From: Watersipora subatra
Taxonomy: Eukaryota > Bryozoa > Gymnolaemata > Cheilostomatida > Watersiporidae
Assembly (NCBI RefSeq): GCF_963576615.1
Contig: NC_088708.1
Location: forward strand, 55,105,196-55,169,195
Length of the DNA stretch: 64,000 nucleotides
Reading direction: 5' to 3'
Positions 1 to 44,600 of this stretch are shown here, piece after piece. Every line of letters starts with the position of its first letter. Position 1 is the stretch's first letter. A program made the translations under genes and the position numbers. The notes below the pieces were generated by a model. The model worked only from the letters and a program-made list of their open reading frames with translations, was not told the origin of the DNA and made no database searches.

Positions 1-2473
1 TCCATACAATCCTGCATAACCATGCTGATGGCCTTCACAGGAAACTTGGCTTAACATTTTTTTTGTTTCTCTAACATATTAACTACAATGCTTCAGTAAA
101 ATGTATTTGGATCACTTTGACTAACAATTTAGAAAAGACCAACAAATAATGCTAGTTCGAAAGATTTTGCTGCTAAACTATAATATTTTCAAATGTGTGG
201 AAACTATGCCAGTCATGCCAAGATAAATAATGAATAACTTTCAAATAATGAATAACTTTTAAATTATTAATAACTTCAATAACTCATTGGTCTCCAAAGA
301 CTTTCAAGAAAATATGGAAGTCAATGCAACTGTAATGTCAATCCTGTGTCAGTAGCACTTAATGGAGTCTATTCTAGTTCAGTAATCTTGCAGACTCATT
401 TTGTGTCATCAGCATCACAGTATTCCAACCTAATATCCGACATTACTGAACATCTGACAAATGACCAACCGAAATGATAAGCAAACACAGACATGACAAT
501 CAGCGATGAGCATTCCTTCCTAACACTCACGGAAAAAGGGTCGTATAACGTGCCAACAAAGAGTGTGTAACGCTGACGATAAATGGAGAAAAAAACTCAT
601 CTACCTGCTTCAACCATTTGTATAACCAAGAATTCATGCCAAATTGTCCTTAGATGTTTAGACTTGAAAGAATTCCTCCAGTGTGATATATAAGCCGTGT
701 CACCATATTTATCAAGTATAATGGTGAGATGAAGAGACTCGGTGTGAATGAGTCCGGCCCGTGGAAGACATATATCAAGAGATGAAGATCTTACCATTGT
801 TTACCATCTAACCGAGTACAATGGTGAAGAGGCCTGAGTAACTGTCGAAACAGTAGAGCTGACACGATTGAGCTGCCAGTTGAATGGTCAAAATAAATTC
901 TATAAATTTACCTTCTGAAGGTAATCCTTAATTTCACACGGAGATAAGATCAGTTCACTCTGCAGTTGACTACTCGTAATATATTGCTAACCAAAAATAA
1001 AACATTTGACTGTCTCGGAAAACCACTGGCTACATGAACCTGTAGTCATTTTGGAGACATTTTTAAAGTGCATCAACATCTCAAAAACTGTTTGGTCTAT
1101 TTAAGGTTTCACTGGTGTTTCAACAAACTTTTGAAATGAGACTAATTTGGTTCTCATGATTTGTGTATAACTTTCTTCATACCTTACTCAAGCAAAAACA
1201 TCACCAGCATCCGTGACCATCCGGACTCTATAGTAGCGAAATACGAAAACTATTGGGTTGATCAACAACAAAAAGCACTTTTAAAAATTGAATTTCAATC
1301 GTAGTAGCTGCTTATCTTCTTGCCAATTTCGTTAGAAATGCAGCAGCGAAATGAGCATTGTCAGCAACTTCTTTTATCACAGCATTTCATGATTCTCGAC
1401 GGCGGACTGAAAGTTGTTAATGACTTTTGAAATTTTTTTATTTTTGAAAAAAGTTTTTGAAATGTTTTATCACCCCACGGTTGAAGTTAATAATTATATT
1501 AATATGTGTGTGGTATTCTGCGTGTTTGTTCCTTTTGTCTGGCCTGTATGAAAAACCTGACCATTTGACATACACTCGTAAAGAGCAATGAAATTGTGAA
1601 TATGCAGGTGTATAAATTGTAAAAAAGTTGCCAAGATAGTGTTAAGGTTCTCACTACTGTTTGTAAATTGATTCTTCTGTAAAACTTGAAAAGTTAAACA
1701 AACCACAGATCCCTGGTATATATCTGCGAGTTATCTGGAAATGTCAAGACCTTTGATTTGGAGACAAATATCGGCTTTTACAACTTTTTAGGCAACACTA
1801 TAGACATTTGAAGACCTCAACGGAAGAATGATCAATGTCACAATTGCTCAAACATGAGATATAGCCATTTTAAAGTTTAAAACTTGGACATTGATCAGTT
1901 TTGCAAAAAGCTAGTTTATTTTAAGTAGGGATATCCCTAGACTTGGATCATTTTTTGCTGAATATTTGTCACAGAGGCTAAAGTTTTGACCAGAACTATC
2001 TAATGGAAATTAAACCTAGTATTTTGAAAAAATGTGACATTGATCGTTCTTCCGTTGAGGTATTCATTTATCTTCTAATAAAGCACAAAACAAAACTTCC
2101 AAAACTCTTAGCACACTCTTATCTTTTCAAAAACTAAGTTAATCCACAAATGAACCCTAATTCTGCCCATGACTCGGATATGAACAAATAAATTTGGATA
2201 GTTGCCAACCTAAAAATTCAATTCAATAGAAACTGGCAACCATTAGAATGATTATTTTTTATAACTGCTGTTATGGGACCAATTTTTATATGAAGGCTCA
2301 ACTGGTGCCGTAAGAAACAAAACGTTCTCAACTCTCTTATAAACTCAAGTTTGAAGTGATTTCGCTCTATCAAAAATGTCATATTACTTTTTAACTTGAA
2401 TTAGTGGTTCAGCAGTTTTATTCAAGATTCAAATACGTATATTTGAGGCAAAGCTGTTCAGTGTGTCACGTAC
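1..2473. other. Intron of SDHA (after exon 12); no exon recognised
   Basis: Both strands were searched for the expected SDHA C-terminal exon (a Tyr-Arg-Pro-Val-Ile-like stretch and a terminal Pro-Pro-Ala-Ile-Arg-Ser-Tyr). None was found. Short ORFs here resemble nothing I recognise. The only clear structure is the 0.25 kb inverted-repeat element at 1814-2061. Confidence 0.5.
1814..2061. mobile_element. 248 bp MITE-like element with 29 bp terminal inverted repeats
   Basis: Positions 1814-1842 and 2033-2061 are inverted copies of each other with one mismatch (outer end ACCTCAACGGAAGAA). The interior is AT-rich and non-coding. Size and structure suit a non-autonomous DNA transposon; no autonomous partner is visible. 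Confidence 0.6.
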
Positions 2474-33110
<30,637 letters not shown>

Positions 33111-36100
33111 GAAACTTAGTAATCATATTCCATACATTTAATGTAATAATCATACTGATAAATGTAATGATCAAGCTGTAAATTCTGTACACATGAATAC
33201 CTCTTCAGTTAAACTTATGTTAATTATTGGCTAAAAGAAATTCTGAATTCATGATCGCAGGCTTATGACTATTACAAAAATATTGTAGGTGCTCCTACAA
33301 TGTAAACTTCAGTTAACGCAGATAATTTATGTAAGCTTTTACTTCGTATAACGTAAACATTACATATGACGTAACGCGTCAAGTTGGTGCAAGTTCTCGA
33401 ATTCGATTTGTATAACGTGAATCTCATGGTTTGCCTTTAAAAATATGGTTTTCTCTCTTGCCATTCCTGCAAGAGAAAGCGATGTCTAAGGGCATCTTTA
33501 TAATATATACTAGTACCCTGGTAGTCTTGTGTGATAGGCCATCAGACGTGTTGATAAAGGGCATACAGTTAGTAGCTGCACAATTATTCAGAAATACCGA
33601 ACAGAGTTCGATCGGTGCAGGTGTTAGAACATCGGTGTAACAAGCTGAATGTCATGAGCTGTACTGTCATTGAAAGCGATGTTCTAACCTAACATTTAAC
33701 TCTAGCTTCGGATAAACGGAAGGACAGACACTACTTTTATTATAGTAAAAATATAATTTTTACTTCATTCTAGACATGTAAAATACTTTTATTTAATTTT
33801 TTTGCAGCAAGAACCTTGTGGTCTAGAATAAAGTGAAAAAATTGACATTGAAGGTGTGCAATCCCCTTGACTAAATGAAAAATTAATGCGGTAGTGAACA
33901 CTGAATCAAGCGGAAAAGATAGAACAATGAGGAAAGCTGTCAATACAAATCAATAACACCACAGTTATTGTACAGTCATTAAACTAAAAAGTTAATTTCA
34001 GTTTTTTTCTGTTTTGAATGACGAAAAGGGTGAGTTTGGGACAATTTTGAAATGGATTAAGGAATTTACAAAGATATTGCAGTTTGTAAGCACAAAGTCT
34101 ATAATGTAGACATTCTCAGAACGGATTATTTAAGTGGTAGGGGTGTCTACTGTAAACACTAGCAAATTCTCAAAACATTTATCAGCACGTTGTAAACTTT
34201 TGTTTATATGAACAAAGGGGTAAATAGCAAATCACATTTAAAAAGTAGACACTTAATGTTAAGGTAACAAATAATGATTAGCAACAACCCATGTATATAG
34301 CAGTCCATTTTTAAAACATGAGCATATTAGTTTTGTTCACATGAATAATAACACACACACTGTGGTTTAAAGACTGCATACAACAGTTTTGTGACCATAC
34401 ACCATAAATTAAACTACTTTTTTGTTATAATATAAACATATCAAAGTGTAAAATTCTTTGAAACTTGCATTTGGCAATAAACAATACCGTATGCCAGTCT
34501 ATAATTTGTGTATGAATCGGTGTTTTCAACAAGTCGAGATTATTTGGCTTATAACACACTTCAAAATACCACATTTATCAAAAACAGTATGTTAGGGTCT
34601 AACACCAAATTGAGACGCTGCAAATAACCAAATTTACTTAATAGCTAAAAACCTTAGCTTCATGTTACAAATATTAGAATGAAAATACATAAAACTGAAA
34701 CTATGATTTATTGACTGAAAAGGGACCAAGGTGTAATAAAATACTAGTTGATTGTAGAATTTAACTGCTCTTAGACGTTTCAGTCAAGCAATCTGTGCGA
34801 CGCCAGCATCGACACATAGTCGCCGTGCATCGGATGTACAATCAACTCAAATATTCATATTTTCCTGTGTACACGTTCTGTTTAAATTACATATATTTTA
34901 AAGTTTTTAATGCATAACAACTTCAGTACATTCTTTTTTTGTTTGTACATATAACGAAGAACTTACTACTACCAAATTGAATGTCAGCGATTAGCGTACG
35001 TGACGTTACAGCCGTCATTGTTACATACCTCTTTACTATGTGACGTACCAACAGACAACAACTGAGAAGTGAAACGCAACATGATAACTAACTTTATTGA
35101 TTAGTAATGTTTCAAGCAACAACCATGCAAATAAAACAATTTATGGAGGAATTAAAACTTTGTGTGTTTCATAATCTCCGTGCAAGCCCACTTGTAACTC
35201 TACAGGAAACACCAAAGTGCTTCATATTCGCGCATGCCTGCGGCCGGCTGAATATTGATAGCCGCACCATTGTGCGAGCACATAAACTTATATAATTTTG
35301 CGCCTAAGTTATTAAAGAGACGTGTCAAACCGTCTCAGAGTGAGGTAGGAATCTTCATCACCAATGTAGTATCGAGCACAACTGATTTCTTTCTATGTCG
35401 GCAAAAAAACCAATTGGCCTCGCTAGTTTTTTCTTGCCGAAAATAAGTTGGTGTAAGCTTGGGTTACAAGTCCGCGCTAGGTATAAAGAGATATGATAAA
35501 ATATTTTTGCGTTATTTGAAAAACAGCAGTAGTATTGTTTACTAATTATAATTGTAAAATTTTATAATGCCATTTTTGGCTAACTTTTTAACATCAGTTA
35601 GCTGTCAATCCATCAATATAATGCATATAACCACAAGTGCAAATCAGCTCAATGGTGAAATGCCTTATCGCTGCCGAGTCATATTCAAATGCACAACCAC
35701 AAGCTACTCTAATTTTTTACCTGAGTAAGATTCACCACTCTTCAGCATTTTACCTTTAAAAATAGATGTTTTAGTATTGCCCTACTAAGAAAAAACAAAA
35801 AAAATCGCTGCTGCCTTTATGTTGTCACCATTTGCAATACGATGATTCTCTTCCAATTTTATGTAAGTGCTCAACAACTGTTGTCGCATTTATTTCATAT
35901 TCTATTCTTAGGAAGTGTAGGTTTGTTTATAACTAGATTGTCACAGAAACCTTATTGTACACCCACCTCTCTCCTGGAAAGGGATGAAAAAGGTATGTCT
36001 ATATGTATGCCCAATGGGCCCCCAATGATGTACAGCCCCCACATGGGGAACTGTATATCATCGGTGTGCATATATTTTTTGGAATAATGCTCTTTATTTA

Positions 36101-36358
36101 TGTTTTTAGTTTATACAATTCTTATCAACACTTCAAATTATATTTCATTAGCTATATGTCATATTTTAATCAAGCTTTATGAACTGTTAGTTTTGGTGTT
36201 AAGATGAGACTACATCAACAAATACATCTATGCGGAACTTCATTATTAATTCCATTCCGGGAGGGCAATTTCAGTTTTCTTTAACTTTCAGACTCTTAAT
36301 AAATTGTTAACTTTGTTTTTTATTTTTATGATATTGCGTTCCAAAAGCCTAATTCACT

Positions 36359-36396
36359 AATAATCACCTAATAATCACCTAATAATCACCTAATTT
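36359..36396. repeat. 11 bp tandem repeat (TAATCACCTAA), 3-4 copies
   Basis: Perfect short direct repeat in the SDHA-EXOG intergenic region. Confidence 0.8.
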
Positions 36397-37844
36397 TACA
36401 TCTCGCTAATTAACAGTTAATACCTGGTTAGTCTATTTCTACATTGAAACATGGAGATATATGCATGTCTCATTGATAAATGCAAATAACTGTACAATAG
36501 AGTTTACAAGTGAGTTACATTCACAAGAGAAAGTATATAGCCCAACAACTACATACAAGGCTTCCTCAAAGCAGTCGCCTCTGAAGTGCTGACGTGGACT
36601 GGTACAAACAATAAACTATACACATCCTTATTTATTCCTTTTTGTGCGTGTAATCATTAAAGCACATAAATTACATAATCATTTTATATAGTTCAATACA
36701 TCAGAGTCTTGGCTTTCAAATGAGCCTATATTCAAATAATTTAATACACAAAGAATAATAGAACTATGAAAAACAGGGTGTCAAAAGTATGTCCTGCAAT
36801 AAAAAACACTTGGTTGCGGTTCTCACGTGATGTCGCAATTATTATTTAGCCTTAGGTAGTCGATCCCTTTCACTGCTATTGAGGCTGCGCTTTTCTGTGA
36901 CAATCGGTGCTGTTAAACCCAGAGAGCGCTAATAATAAACTAGGATTCTAGATAATCAACAATGCCCGGGGATCGTGCTAACGCCCGACCAATACAAACA
37001 CATGTTCTGGGTTAATTGATTATGCTTCAATAAATATACTGTCGTTGATAAAGGTAATGAAATCACATCCATTAAATTGTGACCTGCAGTCGTATGGCTC
37101 TAGGACTATATGTCAATCGCACTTTCGCGAGATCATGCAACGCTTGAAATTAATTAGTCTCAGTCGAGCCCCTCAACATCACAATGAAAAGAGAGGGCTA
37201 GTGCATAATATCATCGGGAAAACATTGTATGGTGCTTGGAATCTGAGTTATTTATCTTAAAAATAATCTGTACATGGAGAGCTAATGACACTAGTCCCTT
37301 TGTCAACTTCATTGGTTCTTTGGAGTCGCCCTACCTTCGCCTGCCACTAGCGTCATTATCGTAGTTGATAAATATAAGCGGTAAGCAATAAAATAAGCGG
37401 TAAGAGCACAACACCGAATATAAAAATTGTGACGTTACAATTTTCAAGCCTATACCATTGAACATTTTTGCGGTAGAGCTCTGGGGAAATCCTATAAACA
37501 CCAACCAATGTCTGTCTCACCATGTCAAACAATGGCTCATCCGAAAGCCAAAACTCTGATGTATTGAGGTATATGAAAAAAAATTTATGTAATTGATGTG
37601 CTTTAAGTGAGTATACTAGCTGTTCTACCAGACGTTGTCCGAGTATTAAAAATCAGCTTATAAACAATGAGAAGTAATGGATGCTGCCTGCCACTTGCTA
37701 TTAGCCTGGCAGATTGCCAATGGAAAGTATTAATAAACTAACTAATGACAACACCTTATGCAATCACCCTATGTGGTATACAAAGCCGTTGGGTATGCGC
37801 TCTCATATAGCGACTTATATCTGCAAGCTATCAACTCATCTCTG

Positions 37845-37915
37845 TGGCCTATTAGGTAGGGTGTCAGACTGGTGAATGGTAGGGTCTGAGATCAAATCTT
37901 CTTTGGGATGGATTC
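37845..37915 (+). repeat. tRNA-derived SINE head or tRNA relic
   Basis: A-box-like TGGCCTATTAGGTAGGGTG (37845 on) and B-box-like GAGATCAAATCTTC (37888 on). It resembles the heads at 22.2 and 31.7 kb in box spacing. No cloverleaf closes. Confidence 0.5.
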
Positions 37916-38165
37916 TTTATTCCAAGATTTTATTAGCTATAGCCGGAATGCATACAGGACATACTTTGAGAGATATATAGATTAGGAGTAATCATTATGT
38001 AATCATGTGTTCAGGCCTGTTTTCATTGTAACTCTTGTATAACTAGTGAACTTTTACCCTCCTGAACTTGTTAAGGCCCTTTAGGATATACATGTAAATG
38101 CATGTACCTCTGCATGTATGGTTATATTAATTCTTGTGCACAATACACGACATACTACAATCTTC

Positions 38166-38375
38166 GTTGGCTCTTTCTACAAGCATCACCTATTCAGAAA
38201 TCGTCTGCATTGCACCAGCATTCACAGCCCTATAGCAAGCATCATCATCAATAAGTGACTAGGTTGGCAATCTTCTAAATTGCACCAGCAACACCGTGCA
38301 CCAGCAAGCATTATCTTCAATAAACAACTAGGCTGGCAATTTCTTAAGTTGCACCAATATCGCAGTGCACCAGCA
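38166..38375. repeat. Degenerate tandem repeat of about 77 bp, 2.5-3 copies
   Basis: Each unit has 'aagcatcatcttcaataa', 'gactaggttggcaat' and 'ttgcaccagca'. Lies immediately before transposon copy 3. Confidence 0.7.
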
Positions 38376-38441
38376 GGACAGTTGTATCTCCCTGGCCATT
38401 TCCACTTGTCACGACCCAGAAGAAGCGATATTTTTCCTTTA

Positions 38442-39348
38442 TAGGTTGACTTGCAACAAAATTCACATTACAGTTGTTTGGTATCAAAGGATTCATCATG
38501 TCTTACTCTGCTTTGTTGTAGGTGCAAATGTGGAAATGTGATTACAAGCTCTTGAAAGTTAAAAATGAACAGTTAGTCGCAGCCATCACGGAAACGCCGT
38601 AGATAAGAATCCTTTTCCGAAACGAATCAAATAGGACGTAGTTGAACAGGATGGCTTCTGTTTACACTTTCATGCAACCTCGTTCATCGAAATAGTTTCA
38701 CAAATATACCTCACATATTCAATAAAACCATGTGTATTGTTCTTATGCATCTATTTCATCATCATTGTAATACTGTCACTTTGAACACTGATATCTTAAA
38801 ACCTACCGTAAAAATTTGTTTAATTTTTTAACCTTAGTTCGAAAAAGTGCATATCATCATTTGATAAACATTACGAGCCTGTTGGTCACCCATGATAGCC
38901 AAAAAATTCCGCAGAAATTGTTTGCGCTCTTTGGCAGGAAGTATGGGTCACATGATCAGATTACGACTAGATGATTAGACCAAGCTGAAACGAAACTGTT
39001 AAGTAGCGAGCATCTATATTTGATACGGGCTTTCCTATAGAACCTGAAGTGTTTGTCATAAACTAGTCCTACGAGACATTTTTTATTGATCATTTTATTG
39101 GCCTTTAATTTCACGTGATAACATCACGTATAAAAACAATAACCGCAATGTTTGAGTACGTCGTCAAAATAAAAGTTTCCAAACTACGGCATTTTTGTGA
39201 TGGCTGCGATTAACTGTTCATTTTTTAGCTTTTATGAGCTTGTAATCACAATTCCACATATTTTGCACCTACAACACAACAGAGTAAGACATGGTGAATC
39301 TTTTGATACCAAATAACTGTAATGTGAATTTTGTTGCAAGTAAAGCTT
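38442..39348. mobile_element. 0.9 kb TIR transposon, family A copy 3
   Basis: Left end TAGGTTGACTTGCAAC after a TA; right end GCAAGTAAAGCTT is partly mutated. The interior runs in the opposite orientation to copies 1 and 2 and matches copy 4 best. No transposase ORF. Intergenic. Confidence 0.85.
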
Positions 39349-41538
39349 TGAAAAGCAGTAGCGAGTTTGGAGTTGCAGTCCTTGCAGAGAGGGGTCAGGG
39401 ATCAGACAATCTTCTTAAGCCTGTTAACTAAAATCCACTTCGGTACCTACATAAAATATTGTTACCTTATATCAGTGAAGGAGGTTACACTAAACAGCCT
39501 GCTAGTCGCAGCCCAGGATGACTAGTAGTGCACGGGATGGTTTAGTCAATAATGGTTGATAAATATTGTGCTATTTTAAATAGGTGGTGTCCTGTGTTCT
39601 TGTTTATAAACAATATGTTTTACTATGGCAACTGGTCTACAGATGATTTGTAAGACAACACATGGTTTCTGAGATTGCAACAGTTAAAATATAGATGCCA
39701 TTTATGGAAGTACTGCTTCATTAAACTTGCATAGTTTTTATTTGATTAACAAATACCTTTCTCCTGGCTAGCCAGTCCCTGTCCCTTTTTATATAATGTA
39801 CTGATATGTCAGAACAACTGAACTACTACAGGTAACTACACTGAAACTTATTTGACAAGTAGATCTGTCATATTATTAAAGAAAGTACTGTAGTAAAACT
39901 GTATGAATAACCAATATTCAACGATACATTTTAAAGAAAAATCAATTATATGACGCGGCACTAATTCAAACCATATCACTCATTAGCTTAGCTTATTCAG
40001 TTTAAAAATATTTTTGTGAGCACCTTGTTAAAGATGAATTGCTATTTTATTAATCTCTATAACCTAGAACAACAAAAATGCTGTCTTTGAAAGGTTAATT
40101 GATTTTTTCAGTTTGTTGTGCGCTAATGAAACAATATATGTGCTGGTATAACAAATGAAGCATGAGCAATATTTTACATTTTTCTCAAATACATATCTCT
40201 GCTCTTTTATTTATGAATAGGTATTGACTGTAAAAACTCTTCTCTTTGACCAAGTTCTATGATCCAAGTATTAATTTAAATAAAAAAATCAGCTGAATTG
40301 TTTTACAGACCACCTTTCGTAGTCATAAGTAAGTTGGCTTTCTAAAGGCAATGGGTTTAATAGATGAGATTGGCTGCTTTTACTTTAAATTTGAGACAGA
40401 ATGGAAATACAAAACTGCACATCTGCAAGATATTTTCTTAAGACTGCATGCTGAGTAAATTTAATCAATAGGTCTCTATCATTATAAGTGTTTACATCTC
40501 AGCTCAGAGCGCTAGAGCGTAGAGGAATGAACAAAAACTGTAAATCGCAGATCATTTGATAACTTGTCATTGTTGATTTTCACTCCTGAAAACTTAATTT
40601 TTTGTTAGTAAATGAGGTTCCCCTATACCAGTCTAAAAGATGCTAGTTTAGAGGTGGCTGAAGGTCTATTTAGTCTATTGTATTGGATATTACTTGACAT
40701 GAAAACCATTTATTTAAATTATTTGGTAAACATGGTAACATGATATGTCTTATGTGCACTAAACTTCTGCTAGAGGTAATGAAACATCTATGTTGAAAGT
40801 TTGTCAAATTTTGAAAACTTAATTTTCATTATCACTTCAGCATATTAGCGTCTGTGACCAAACAACTCAGAACTAAAATATTTGTGTCAACTCCCTAATC
40901 AATAGAAAACAAAAGATTCTGATTGCAGTCTTGATACTTATAAGTACTGCTATAAATAGACGTTTATTCCATTCTATCCAAAAAATTGTTGCTTTCGGAT
41001 AGATTGCGGTTAGCCAAACTAACTGCAGTTAACCGTCTGCAGCATCTATCAAATAATATGAGAAAGGGAATATTCACTACCAACTTGCATAATGGTTTTG
41101 CTCTACACCGTTGATTTATTCAATTATTTGACCTGTTTCGCTGATATATATTGATCCCCTTTGATTATTGTTGAGATGCATATGGATGAATTAAAACAAA
41201 GTTATGATCGTTGGGAATTTCACAAATATCTGTGTCTCAAATCATTAGTACTCGATAATCTCGTACGTAAGATGGCATTGTTACGAATATGGGGATTATG
41301 AGCTCTTAGCTTGTGTTCCACTAATATGTACTTGGAAAAATGAGATGTATCAGCCAGTTAGTTAGCTATTGATGGAGTTCTTGCACCATTCATTAGACAT
41401 ACGATAAAACTGATTGATAAACTTTCAAATAGAAATAAACCTGCAACAACATTCAAATAGTGGTTAGGGTATTGAAGACCATAATTTTATGTAGGTGTAT
41501 TCATGGATTGTAGCAGCAGTTTTTAACAGGTGTGCAAA

Positions 41539-41677
41539 ATGTTGCAGGCAATGTTTTCAACAGCCTTTGGATCATCAGCTCGGGGATTTATAGGCGGGGC
41601 AGTGATCACAGCTTCTATATCATATGCTATTCTTCACAGACAGACTCCAGATAAACCGGTAACAGGTCATGTACCTG
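41539..41677 (+). CDS. EXOG: EXOG exon 1 (membrane anchor)
   Basis: Residues 1-46 plus one base. MLQAMFSTAFGSSARGFIGG leads into a hydrophobic stretch ending YAILHRQ, fitting EXOG's N-terminal mitochondrial anchor. Ends CCTG|gtaggt. The sequence ttttaacag lies nine bases before the ATG and looks like a splice acceptor. Confidence 0.82.
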
Positions 41678-44600
41678 GTAGGTCTATTAAAAATGAACTT
41701 ACACAGTTTTCGTAGATTTTATCAGAAAGTATCAGCTTTTTCAACCATTTTGATTTTTTTAATATTTGAGGTGATCCGACTGCCAGGATGTCTCAAGATT
41801 TAAAATCGACAAAACTTGATCGCGGTTAAAACGCTCAGAAGAAAAATTTTTGCAAAATGATGTCACTGATTATCATTGTGGTAGTTGATACCGACTATTG
41901 CGTTCAAGTTGCAGTCTTACACGTTTCTATTCTGTCAGTTTTTTGCAACTATCGATGTCATGATCACACTTTCGCTTGATCTGACCATTCTAATCGCGGT
42001 CAAGTTTTGTCAATTTTAATCTTGAAACATCCTGGCGATCAGATTACCTCAAACATCAAACACAATCGAAAATGATAAAAAATACTGACACTTTTTGCAA
42101 AAATTTACTAAAATTTTTTTGCAAGTTCAGTGATTAGTCACCCCTGAGTCACCCCTGAGTAATTGAACTGACGGAGCAACTAAAAATTGATCAAGTGTTG
42201 AGAACTTAGTGTAGCCATTTGGTTCTCTCAGTCTCTAAGATTATAATGTTGTTCTATCTCTTATATGGTATTCCTAAATGCATGCTCCTCTTCATCATCA
42301 GCCATCATTCTGACTTGTATGTTATTGTTATCTTTTTATAGGTGTCAATTTACATTGCAGGTATTGCTGTCAATCTTCAACCAGTGGTAGTTAAGCATTT
42401 ATGATGCTGTAAGAGCCCATATATTTTGGTAGAGAAGTTTCCATTTGGAGAGCCAAAAGACATGCGACGCACTCTCCACTATTCCGGTCACACTGTTTAT
42501 TATGATTTTGCTAAAAAACAACCTCTTTGGGTCTCGCAGGTCTTGACCAAAGAATCCCTCAAAGGTAAATATTGTTAACATTTCCATTGCTTTTTATGCT
42601 GCGTAGAAAATTTCAGAATACATGTTCTTTTTGTTTGAGATTTTTTTAATTTTTGCACTTTTGGAAGTCTATTACACATATATAAATCCATAAAACAAAA
42701 CTGTTCCATGATGTCTCATCAGTTCATCTTGCATGTTCTCAAATGACGCTATCTTCTGGCTGGTCTATCTTAGTTTTTTTCAATTCAGACAATAATGAAA
42801 AAATGTTTCCATGTAAATTGCCATAAATACTTGTATATGCTAGCGATATTCTAATGCTGCTTTTGTAGATAAGGCGCATATTTAGAGTAGCTATTGATGT
42901 AGACCTTTCAGCACTTCGGTCACCGGCCCCTTCTGTATTACCTCCCACTTTCAGGAAAAGCTAACAGAAGACAGAGCAAGTTTCGTCGCGATGGCCAAAT
43001 ACCAGAAGCCTTTTCGGCTGATAATGCTGATTATGTTAGCAGTGGCTGGTCAAGAGGTCATATGGCAGCAGCCGCTGACTTTAAACATTCCCAGGTAGGT
43101 ATTGTACAGCTCACATTTGGGCTGATTGTCCCCCCAGTGACCACTTTCTATTAATGGTATTCTTATTGTATATTATACAATACATAATAGTTTGCTGTTG
43201 ACCCGTCAGCAAATGCGGTGAACTTGTGTTAAATTAGGGAAGACAGGAATAGTCACACAGCCATCTAAGCAAGGCTTTCAATATCAGATAAAAAACAGGA
43301 GAGGAAATTCTGCAACAGACACAGAAAAGCTTGCAACTGAAATTATTTTTGGTCAAGCACAACTCAACTTGCAATGTGATTCGACAATATTTTTATTAGC
43401 TAGTGTAGTTGTTCCTTTTCTCACTACCAGTTGATACACATTCTCTGTTCACCGAAAAACAAAACCGTGTAAAAATAGAACACAAAATAGCTGCTGTTAC
43501 TCGCCTGAGATGGCTACAATCTTTGCCAACTTTCATCGGCTGATTTGTCATTAATAAAAGCAGTTTTACTCTATTTTGTAAAAGGCTCTTTTGTTTTGTT
43601 TAGGCAAACTTCTGGTAGGTCAGTTGAAATATGAGCTCTTTGACTGCATAAGGTTGATTGCCTTGTGAACATCGCTTAATGGTTGACTTGCAACAAAATT
43701 CACATTACAGTTATTGGGTATTGAAAGATTCGCCATGTCTTACTCAGTTGTTTTGTAGGTTCAAAATATGTGAAAATGCGATTACAAGCTCTTAAAAGCT
43801 CAAAAACGAACAGTTAATCGCGGCCATCACGAAAACGCCATAGATTATAATCTCTTTCCAAAACGGTTCAAATGGGATGTAGCTGAACAAGATGGCTTCG
43901 GTTTACACTTTCATGCAACCTCATTTGTCGAAATATTTTCACAAATATACTTTACGCATTCAATAAAACCATGTCTACTGTCCTTACGGGTCTATTTCAT
44001 CATCATTGTAATGCTGTAACTTTGAGCACTGATATCTCAAAACCTACCGTGAAAATTCGTTTAATTTTTCAACCTTGGCTCGAATAAGTGCATATTATTC
44101 TCTGATAAACATGATGAGCCTGTTGGTCATCTGTGATAGTAAAAAAATGCTGCAGAAGTTTTTCGCGCTGTTTGGCAGAAGGTATGGGTCAGATGATCAG
44201 ATTACGACTAGACAATTAGACCAAGTCGAAACAAAACTGTAAAGTGGCGAGTATTTATATTTGATACGGGCTTTTCTGTAGAACGCGAAGTGTTTGTCAT
44301 AAACTAGTGCTATGAGACGTTTTATATTGAGCCTTTTATTGGCCTTTCAATTCACGTGATAACATCACGTGTCAAAACAATAACCAAATTGTTTGAATAC
44401 GTCAAAAAAATAAATTGATTCCAACCTACGGCGTTTTCGTGATGGCGGCGATTAACTGTTCGCTTTTTAGCTTTTAAAACGTAGTAATCACATTTCCACA
44501 TATTTTGCACCTACAACACAGCAGAGTAAGACATGGTGACTATTTTGATACCCAATTATTGTAATGTGAATTTTGTTGCAAGTCAACCTTTAAGAGAGCA

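Larger units (their letters stand above)
33111..41538. other. 8.4 kb intergenic region between divergent SDHA and EXOG
   Basis: No exon with recognisable protein similarity on either strand. It contains a family A transposon (38.44-39.35 kb), a SINE-like tRNA relic near 37.85 kb, a 77 bp repeat near 38.2 kb and simple repeats. Upstream control regions of both genes must lie here, but I cannot point to specific promoter elements. Confidence 0.6.

Noticed and set aside
41678..42432. Alternative tiny EXOG exon at 42343-42361 (between tttatag and a gtattg donor)
   Set aside because: Including it gives a stop or breaks phase with exon 2; direct joining of exons 1 and 2 matches the human length.
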